From assembly GCA_935421135.1 (NCBI GenBank), contig OW285197.1, forward strand, positions 10,064,223 through 10,128,222: a DNA stretch of 64,000 bases, written 5' to 3'. The notes below the pieces were generated by a model. It saw nothing but the letters and a program-made list of their open reading frames with translations. It ran no database searches and was not told the origin of the DNA. This DNA is from Bugulina stolonifera (taxonomy: Eukaryota > Bryozoa > Gymnolaemata > Cheilostomatida > Bugulidae). This document shows positions 54,541 through 64,000 of this stretch, piece after piece (the first letter of the stretch is position 1; each line of letters begins with the position of its first letter). Position numbers and translations under genes: made by a program.

Positions 54541-57514
54541 TTGGCTAGCAGGATAAACGGATTTACGGTAGCTAGCCGACTTGTAGAAGACTGCAACCCT
54601 TATCTTCATAAACATTGGTGAGTGAAGACAAAGGTTTCTTTGTACCCGGTTGCTTGTTGCTGTAGGTTAGCTAAGGATAAAACCATTGCAGAAAATGTGA
54701 AGGGGTGAAGAAAAAACTTAAGCTTCCCTAGGTTATTTGAACTCCAAAACTGAACCAACTGGACATGTCAAAACCATGTAGGCTGCAGTGATTTACTACA
54801 ACCAACTAGAAGACCAAATGCAGCCCAGTAAATTTCTTACAATCAATTCAGACCGGTGCTTATTATAGATATAGGCCTAAATAACATTATTTATATTATT
54901 ATGTAAATGATTGATCAAAACTTCATCTGCTCAAACCATTATTGCATTAACTAGTAGTTATAATATTATATTCCATATCAATTTCAGGATTTTTATTTGA
55001 TGGAAGGAAAAGACAGAAAGATGCAGACACTTGGCAGCCACCAGAAAGTGTGGTTCCAACATCAAAGGAAGAGTCGGACTTATGTGGGGGCAAATCCTAT
55101 GAAGCTGTAAGCAAAAATTCCCTAGTGTATTATTGTACTTAGGATGCCTGCCTGGTTGGTCAAAACTAGATTAAACCTATTAGTAGGCTAAATGTGTCAC
55201 ATATGACTAAAATTGTTTAAGGTAAACAGATAGGATAGGCCTACTTGACCTGCATTTCAGCCATGTAATGCCCTAACCAACATGTATTACAAAGTGTATA
55301 AATTTACACCTAGTAGTATATATTTGTAAAGAACATGCATGCTGTCAAACTACTTTCGGTTGTGATTGAACATAATGGCACTTCTGACAGAATCATGTTT
55401 TTTTTCATTTATTTATATTAGTTTACAACATCATTATTCAAATAGCAGTGATATTAAAATAAGGTAATAGAACATGGGGCTAATCTGATAGTTCGAAACT
55501 AGAGTTGTGACAGCTCCATTCCAGAGGTTCGCCAGCCACAGAAGGCTGACCCATGCAACCAGGGACACACGCTGCGCCCACCCACTATGCATCAAGCTCC
55601 CAGTGATGAGCGGCCAGGTGTCCCGCATAGACCCCACCGGGGAGGCCTCGTAGGTCCCACGCATGCTCACCAAATAGATTAGCGGCAGTAAAATAAATAG
55701 AGCTCTTTCCCAGTTCCGAATTAACTTTAATTGATTTCAGTGGATTTTTCAAAGTTATGGGATGTACAGTCTCAATTAAACAAAGATTATTAAGTTGATT
55801 GTTAAAGTTGACCTTCTTTGCAAACCCACTATTTAGCACCATGGCTGTCATAGCTCTATAATCATATCTAAACTGTTAGTGGAGTAACTATCTCATGCTA
55901 AACTGCACGAAAAGTAGTCAACAATGGTTAACATTTCCATGATAATGTTTGCAGTGAGAGTTACCCACCCTTACTAATAATGTCAATTCGCATAAATTGT
56001 ATCCGATTTTCTCAACTTTTTCACGCTGTACATTGTATCAAATAGTCAAACCTGCTATCATAGTAAACATGTCTTTGTATAATATGTATTTCTAGGTAAC
56101 ACAAGCATGTGGGGGAGAGACTACTCTGATTCTATTTAGATACATGGGAGATCTTCTAATGACTTTAGAGAAAAGCTAACTATGTCTATCATGCTCTTCG
56201 CAGGGTTGTTTGTTAGTAAGTGAAAATTTGGCTAATGAACTTAGTAGAAATATGGTAGCCGGTTGGTTTACCATTCTTGTCATAGTTATGGGCGCACAAA
56301 ATTAGTTTAGATTGCAGGTCAACTAAACCTTGTTGGCACAACAACCTCTCACAGTTGCAACTTAGCTTATACACATACTTAGATGATTGCCTTTTTCATG
56401 TATTCATAATAGTATAGATCTCGGTTGACACGTACAAATAGTCTCTAACAATCAAGCAGTCCCGTGTAACATATTTCTGATCAAGTATTTATGTCAGTTC
56501 AGTCATTAATATTGTATCTTTCTACAAAATTATGAGATACCATGTTCCATAATGCCGCAGAGTTTAAAAATGGATATTTTGATATTAACCCCTAGTTTTA
56601 TTATAATATATTGGCATGGGTTAATTAATTTAATGATAGAGGGTAGCACTAGCCCTATTGTATAATTTTATTTCTACTGTTTCTACACTTAATCCTAGTG
56701 ACCAGGTGAACTGTCTGCATAAGTAATGATGATCAACCTTTTGTTGTTTTATGTTTCAGTAATGATGGGCTTACGAAGAAGAAAGCTACTTCACTCCTAT
56801 GCTCTCTTTCCTACTAATGGATTCAACTACAGGTACTATATGTCACAATTAAAATAAATGATATATTTGTACAATGTAGGTCCTAAATCAGTGGTATTCA
56901 ATTCAAATTTTAAAAAATGTACATGTATGTTTGGTACATGCATGTGCAAGTCCCTGGCTTAGTAATCATTTATTGTGTTTTATTGTTATTCAGAGTCTTG
57001 GCCAGCAATCTGAAAATTTCAGCGACTGATGCCTGCATTTGTGCTACATTAATGTTGTATTCAACCACATTTCATGCAGTTTTACAACTGAAATGCATGT
57101 GAACACACAGCCATATTATATTGTACATGTATATCGCTAGTACCTGGCAATGAACCTGGCCGCTATGTACCTGGCCTCTAACTTGAGGGCCCAGTCACCT
57201 GTTTGATCCTCAACCCATGTAATTGCAATCAATAAGAAGCTGGTAGAATTAGTCATGTAATTAGTTAGTACTATTAATTTTAGTGTCAGTAAAAGGGTTC
57301 TGCTGGTAAGCAGTAGTCATTCTGCCAATGTTGCACCAACATTCATCAACATAGCCTCTACAAAGCTGTGATTTTCTTCTGAAAATTGCAGTAATAAAAT
57401 TCTGATTTTCATTTGCAGAATAAGAAGAGATTACAGAGGAAGGGAAAAGGAAAGAAGTATGATAGTTCAGTTATATCTATGTAATTATTGTAATAAACAG
57501 GTTGTAATAAAACA
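54541..57514 (+). ncRNA. Possible spliced transcript of unknown function
   Basis: Candidate exons with good splice sites: an exon ending at 54618 before GTGAGT, then about 54988-55107, 56760-56832, and 57419 to about 57514 with AATAAA signals near 57491 and 57504. No frame longer than about 54 codons passes through the joins, so a non-coding RNA, a small-peptide gene or chance are all possible. Confidence 0.22.
55490..55670. other. GC-rich island of unknown nature
   Basis: A sharp GC-rich patch (CCAGCCACAGAAGGCTGACC ... CCACCGGGGAGGCC) in AT-rich DNA. Minus-strand frames of 79 and 88 codons cross it, but I recognise no domain. It may be a fragment of a mobile element. Confidence 0.3.
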
Positions 57515-57519
57515 AGTAT

Positions 57520-60500
57520 TCAATACAAATTATGCTTATCTGTCTATTTACATGTACATGTATGTTAGACTTATACTACAGCTGGAACTACTAGGCAGGT
57601 GTCGAAAATATGTACAAAACAGTTACCTTCTGTAAAAGAGCATTAAGGGATAGCAGATAGAGTTTATTTTTTCATGCTACTATGGTGTACAAACAATGCC
57701 AATCCTAGCCCAAACCACTAGTGACTTCTTCATATGATCATGAGTTCATAACCAATTTAAATTTGAATTGCTTCTAGAATCAGTCTTTCTGAATGTACAT
57801 GTAAGTAAAGTATTTCTACCAAGTTCATTCTGCTGTAGGAGTATAATAAGACTACAGAAACCAAGCCATAGTTGATAGTGTTGTCAAATATTATAACACA
57901 GCTGCAGTACTATGATACAAGTGTCAATGCTGACAGTAGGCCTCTGGGCTAATGCATGTGCTATTTTTTCACAATGTTTCTGAGTTGTCTCCCCTCTCTC
58001 AAATGTTATGCAGGGAATAAAACATCCAAGTGTTAAATTATGTGGATTTAACGAGCATATTTGACCAAGTACAAAAAGTGCTCCAACTACTATTAGTACG
58101 AATATCATTTACAATGCACGTGTCAACAGCCACATGTATGTGCAATGCAATTGTTCAGCTGTGGACGAGGGAGGACAACTACTAAATATATACACAAAAT
58201 AATTGAAAGCCTCCTACAAAAAGCAAGTATAATATTAGATGCTGGTTTTCAGTATGTCCCATCTATATTAATGGTTGCCCTCTCTTTTATACAGCTGAGT
58301 AAGCACAGTTGCTACAAAAACAGTGCAAGTGCTAGTGCATCTCCTACCACATTTTTGTAACTTTCATAATATACAATCATGTACATGACGTATGGTATTG
58401 TGTTCATGCATCCATGGTGTTCCTCTTAGAGCTGCTAGCAAGGTACATGCACATGTACATTTGTATATTCTGAACCGAAGTTGTATTCTCTCTACATGCA
58501 TGTGACATCTATAATTTTATTTTTCTGTTGTTTTAATGGATTGATCAACATGTACATGTAGGTATTCTTGGTAGATTAGGCTTACTTTAGTCGTTGTCTG
58601 CTGGAAGAATGTACTAAAAATTGCGTCCATGGGTATAGTACACAACCTGAAGCTGTACAATGTGTGTGCTAAAATAAGCACTGAGAGAACCTTCAATCTT
58701 TTGTTTATATGTATGACCTACTGCTGCTGGTCTCACTAGAATAATTATTGTGTCCGATGTACAATGTACGTATGTCTCTCACATTTACATGGTTGTGATC
58801 TGTGTGATAGATTCGGCTCTGTCTGTCTATTCTAACTACCCTAATTGCTTCGGTTCTGCAGGGAACGTAAGTTTGGATAGTCTGTTAGATTGTTATATAA
58901 CTGCACACAGTATGTTTTATATTATGCATGTACACTGTTAGTACATGACTCTTATTATGAACAATATGTGATGTACATGTACATGCTATACATTGTACAT
59001 TATGTAAAACATTTTGAGAGGTCTGGTGTTGTTATTTAATGTATAAGAGTATTATAATCCAACATGTAGGTATGCAATTCTTCAACTCATTGTCTCAACA
59101 ACAACAAAGATCTCTAAGGCAGAGAGAAAAAGTGCAGAACACATGTCACAAGGGCCCCTGTGGCTAATATTGTACATATACTGTATATCAAAGAGGAGCA
59201 GGGATCAGCCCCCTTTGTTGAACTACATGTAATAATATTGATAGACCAACTTACTGCTGTTAGTACTTCCTAGTTCTCAATTATTTACATGTACAAGCAA
59301 GGCAACAGGTAGTGCAAGAGAAAGGAATGACATGTACATGTACTTTCATGCCTTAGCCTACTCTAACTAATAGTACCATGTAGGTAAATGTGTTAGTGCA
59401 ACTGCAGCCCTTTCAAGCAGGCATTGCAATTTGGTACAATACACTTCAATTTGAGAAGCTAAAATATTTAATATTATTAACTTTCATATGACATGTATAA
59501 TTGTACACCTGTCTACATGCACATCACGTAATCTCAATATTCTCAATACGTGCAATGTAAGGATGGGACAGAATAAGTCTGTGTCATTTCATATACATTG
59601 TACATGTACATTTACGTACATGGTAGATGTTCAATGTACACGTATCACATGCTTAGCTGTTTCTCATTTTATTAATGGTGGTGTATGATTTCACCACATT
59701 TTCACTACTGCTCTTCAGTCACTGCCCATTAAACCCAGCGTGAACAGCGGTGCCCCAAAACCTAAACAGAAAGTTCTTGAGCTGCCATTTTAACCTGTTT
59801 TGCTGTGATGTTGCTGCTCTTGTTTTGGTTGAGGAATACAGACGGGGAGCTTCATCCTACCTGTGCATACTAGATGCACACAGACGTATAGAATATAATT
59901 TATAATACAGTGAATTGTGAATAGGCTACACATAAAAATATGAAATCATAACTTAACCCTTTCTCAGGAAGATTCTTTATTAATATTGAATGTATTTTGG
60001 AGAAATATAATTCATAGGCACAAAACTGTTGATTGCAGTTGGAAGTCGTCCTCTCTCAATCTATTTTGTTTCATTTCTATCAGTAGGAGACAGATGGAAA
60101 GTGAGAGGATAACTTCTCTCTATGATCATTATTGAATGAAGGCCCTTGCTCCTGAAGAATATTATTTAGATTACCAATTTAGTTAGAATTGCAACATGTA
60201 TATCAAGTTGATACTCCTAGATTTTGTTCATTCATCAGAGAATTGTTATAAAGGGAAGTTGTCCTCTCTCTCTCCATTTGTGTTTTGCTGGTAGAAGTTG
60301 AACATAACTGGCTGAGAAAGGCTAATTTATAATTACAATAAATAGCTAATGAGTGCCCAGTAGACAATGCACATGCAAGGCTGGGTGTTTTGTGTACTGC
60401 TGATGGTCAGTGTGTGAAGAGAGGACAACTACTAATATACCAAGGTCTAATTACATGAACTGCTATTTCCCACTAACAATGGACAGCTAGCGAATGAGAT

Positions 60501-63204
60501 TGTGCCTACATTCAAGAGCAAAATTCACTCTGTGTGGCAGTGTTAATTATTGTGCATTTTAGTGATACTGTTGCATTAGTTAATGTTGTATTATTGGGCA
60601 CCCTATAACCTGTAGTTGGGAAACATTGCATCATTGGGTGATGTAATTATCATAAAGTGAAATAATAAAACATTATTGTAATGGCTGTGCACCACAGTCC
60701 AGCCACTGCTAGCTTGTAAGAGTAGAGAGATGATAACTTCTTATTGGTTCAAGCCACCCTAAGTATGTACTGGGTTTACTGCTATCCTATGTGCTCCCAG
60801 ATCAACTAATCAGTGGTATTTAGTAGTTTATGTAGAATAGTGTATTGTGTGAAAGACACTATCTAAGTATAACAATGAATCCCCTGTACAATGAAATTGT
60901 CCTCTTATATACTCTGTAGTACTGAGACAAGAGAATACGCAAGTAAGTATAATAATATAAATGTCACAGATAAGATAATGGGTGATTATTGCATAACAAT
61001 TACATAATAGATTAATATGGATAATAGCCATCTAACCACTTGGCCTGGCCTGCTTAGTGTCCTGTCACAGACACAGAGCTGTCTGGCAGGACCTATTGCC
61101 GTCAGTGTCAAGGGCAGCCTTAGTGTCAAGGGCAGCCTCAGTATCAAGGGGAGCCTGTCACCACAACATACAGTGTATTGAAACAGTTTTAAGGCACTGT
61201 CTTGTAATACCAGTTAAAAGCTTTGATAACCAAGTCAATGTACAATCATATAGTTTTGGATTTTAAAATAATAAGCTTTGACCCATGGCCTCAGCATCTT
61301 TTTCATCACTGGTGGCTGTTCTCTTTAAGATTTCGTGAGCAGAGCGAATTCCCTTTTCATATATCTAAAATACAGAACATTTCAATGGTTTATTGCTGCA
61401 GCAACATTTTTCCATAAAGTTGTCCAAATAGCGTCTCTATGGGAGATTAGCGACACTCCTTAAACCTTCATAAAAATGCGGTCAAGAGTGAAAAAGTTAC
61501 CATAGCTGGGTAAACTGTGAGATTGTTGAAAATTATGCAAGGGATTGAACTTACATTGTACAATGTGCTTCCAGCTGTTATGTCTATAGCAGTTGAACCA
61601 AGTCTAGGCCTATGAATTTGTCTGCTCCCCCTACAGTTCATTCACCTCTTCAGCTATCTGTTATGCAATACATGTACATGTACATTACAAATTAGTATCA
61701 ACTTATTAGCCCTGTGAAAGGACAGAAAGCGCTAAGGGTTCCATCTCAACATGAATGCTAATCTACATGCACATGAACATGTAAATAATATAAGGGGCAA
61801 AAATCCATGTAACAACCTACATTTTTCAAGCAGTATAATGTTAGTAGAGGTATAAAATTATTATATAGTGCAAGATTTAGATTGCTGTAAAATTGCAGTA
61901 TTAGGACAAGATGCTAAGCATATGCTACAAAGCAATGCAAATTGAAGAGCGTAGATTATTTCATGTTACTCTGGCCAAACCAAAAGTGATGCTATTAGCG
62001 CATTTAGTCCCAAATAAGGGCTGTTGTACTTGCTGTGGAAAACTATAATATTAACTCATTAATTAGCTGATTTTCACATCAGAATAATGTACACAATGTA
62101 CTTGTTAAATGCTGGCTTGCATCATATGATTGGTCTCTAAGTGTATCAAGGTACTTTCTCAAACTAACCTTTCAACTCATTTGCATCTGTATATGTATTG
62201 CATGTGGCTTATCCTGAATAAACATCTATTTTCAGTAATAGACAAATAGTTGCTTAGATCCTGCACTGTCCACTTACTCATCAATTATTGAAGCTGCCCT
62301 TCATTAAGAAAACATTCTACAATAGAAAGTCTACAGAGAGTAAGTTTCCTGCAAATACCATTTACATGTATACCGATAGAAACATTATAATATGGTTGTA
62401 CTATACAACGGACTAGCAAATGCAACCCAAATTAGAAGTTTCAGTTTTGGAAAATAATAAGAACATACTGCTCCATTAATGGAGACCATGACGCATAATG
62501 CTAGTGGGTACTGAGATAGAGTACGAAGTTGAATTTAAACCCTACAATACTACTCACTGATGCTGGCTACAATTCTGTCTTGACACGCATGGAGATTAAA
62601 TCAACTAAAGTTGCCTAAGACCTACAAAAACACAGGTTATTCAGACATACATGTAGATAACTAAACAAGAGAAGTTATTTGTGTGCCACAGATTATTCTT
62701 GAATACGATGATTTTTTTTAATTTTGGTAGGTGGAGGCAGAGCAATGTAAGTGTGTAGGCCTATGCACTGTAATGGTAGCACATTACTTGGAAGAAATTG
62801 AAACAAATATTCGAAACTGCAAGGGATGGATGCAGCTACTCTTGTATTAGTGGTATTGGTACACTTTATGCTTTAATATCTCCTAAAATGTATATAGTCG
62901 TAAAGGACGTTAAATAGCTTAACAAAAAATGAACCTTATAGCCACTGTATAGTCTAATATTATTAAGGAGAGAGCTACACACATTTCTTACTGTACGATG
63001 TATTTTAGATCCCTGGATGCGGTATTGCCCTCATATAAGTTTCTTCAACACCTTCTCTCCAGCTGCTACAAAGCAGCAAGTTATATGTACATTTAATAAC
63101 TTGAGACATAACAAATTCACCTGACACCTAACGCCTGAGAATATCTGGAAGGGTAGCTTTAACGGGCAACATTTACTGAAAAAAGTTTACATAATTCAAA
63201 CATA
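57520..63204. other. Intergenic, no gene recognised
   Basis: AT-rich DNA with many TGTACA/ACATGTACA blocks and scattered GTTGTCCTCTCTC-like motifs. Only short chance frames. Confidence 0.5.
61103..61156 (+). repeat. 18-bp tandem repeat, three units
   Basis: CAGTGTCAAGGGCAGCCT, TAGTGTCAAGGGCAGCCT and CAGTATCAAGGGGAGCCT in direct succession. Confidence 0.85.
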
Positions 63205-63312
63205 CTATTCCATGGAAGACACACTCTTACTCAGGTTAGATAACTCATTTACAAGCCTCGGTTTACCATCCTTCAAGACAATATTTTTTTCAATACTGTT
63301 GGAAATTCCCCA
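63205..63312 (-). CDS. Possible terminal exon of a minus-strand gene
   Basis: A TCTCCAG acceptor at 63313-63319 (minus strand) is followed by 35 codons (WGISNSIEKNIVLKDGKP ... SVSSME) and a stop. The composition looks like real protein, and the same frame is open further upstream. No upstream exon was recognised in the remaining 700 bp. The family is unknown. Confidence 0.35.
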   Translation of the reverse strand, partial: WGISNSIEKNIVLKDGKPRLVNELSNLSKSVSSME

Positions 63313-63901
63313 CTGGAGACAAATCCAACTGGGACAAATGCTTACTAGTTTAATACATACCAATATTAGGCATACTTGGGCGGCCCACCTCAGCAAACCA
63401 GATCATTCAGAATATCCATGTCTATGCCTATGTTAACATGAAAAACATCATTATTACAATATTGTGTATTAATTCTTCCTATGCACTAAATCTTTAGAAT
63501 GATGGTCAAGTGGTGTAAACATTTACCATATTACAGCAGCAACCAAAAAAATGAAATGTTGTGAAAGATAACCATGGACCTGTATTAACTCCAATATATT
63601 TTCTACATGAATAGGGCAATACCAAGTAGAAAAGCAGGTTCTTGCATAATATTTAAAGCTTCTATCAATTTCCCTACTAACCAGACTGAGCTTTATCACA
63701 TGATGAGTTGAAGCAAAAAAAGCAAAAGCTAGGAAGTGACTAAGCAAATTCTCAGTGACCTGCACAACTAACAGTCTACAGATCATGCAATCTAGGTTAA
63801 GCAAAGAGAGCTGAAGAAGATTAGAAGATCTCGGACCGGTAATGTAAAGGGTTGACAACAGACAAGGGTAGAACATCAAAGACTAACAGCAAACAAATTG
63901 C

Positions 63902-64000
63902 ATGACACCAGAAGCAGTGGTTTCAGCTGTCAATGGAGCACTAGAGAGGATGGCACGGTCAGAAGAAGTACATTGTACATGTAGATGTAAGTGGGATGGT
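63902..64000 (+). CDS. Possible start of a gene cut by the window edge
   Basis: An ATG at 63902 opens 33 codons to the right edge (MTPEAVVSAVNGALERMARS...). Amino-acid use looks plausible, but the start, upstream signals and continuation cannot be checked here. Confidence 0.2.
   Translation, partial: MTPEAVVSAVNGALERMARSEEVHCTCRCKWDG

Overview
The window looks like chromosomal DNA of an invertebrate animal. Genes are split by many short introns with GT..AG borders. The background is very AT-rich, and the domains are typical of extracellular and signalling proteins of animals: sushi, CUB, PAN, F-type lectin and TRIM. A sponge or another early-branching marine invertebrate would fit, but I cannot name the species from sequence alone.

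Layout. 1-893 is the gag end of a GC-rich retrotransposon running off the left edge. 4.2-12.8 kb and 16.5-24.5 kb hold two tandem paralogous genes for secreted vibriolysin/pseudolysin-type M4 zinc proteases. Each was rebuilt as 14 exons with identical intron positions and phases (597 and 608 residues). 25.8-28.4 kb (minus) encodes a protein with two PAN-like Cys modules followed by a fucolectin-like F-type lectin domain; its 5' end was not found. 30.7-35.8 kb (minus) is a complete eight-exon TRIM gene (RING, two B-boxes, coiled coil, beta-propeller; 647 residues). 38.8-40.8 kb (plus) is a small secreted sushi/Thr-rich/Cys-rich protein of 271 residues. 43.0-48.2 kb (plus) holds CUB exons and a second copy of the Thr-rich exon; one CUB exon is frameshifted.

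49.9-54.4 kb is a nest of transposons. An outer hAT-like element with 22-bp terminal inverted repeats contains a hAT-type MITE with an 8-bp target duplication (CATTACTA). That MITE contains a 2,248-bp LTR retrotransposon with two 201-bp LTRs that I read as identical, a 5-bp target duplication (GTGCC), a complete gag reading frame and no pol. This gag-only, apparently very young element is the most distinctive item in the window. From 54.4 kb to the end I find only a doubtful spliced transcript, small repeats, a likely terminal exon at 63.2 kb (minus) and a doubtful reading frame at the right edge.

How the parts relate. The proteases, lectin, sushi and CUB proteins all look secreted or cell-surface, and the TRIM protein is probably an intracellular ubiquitin ligase. 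A digestive, matrix-remodelling or defence role is possible, but that is inference. A recurring feature is short tandem duplication that copies an exon end together with its splice donor. It occurs in three separate genes (5.1, 35.6 and 44.3 kb).
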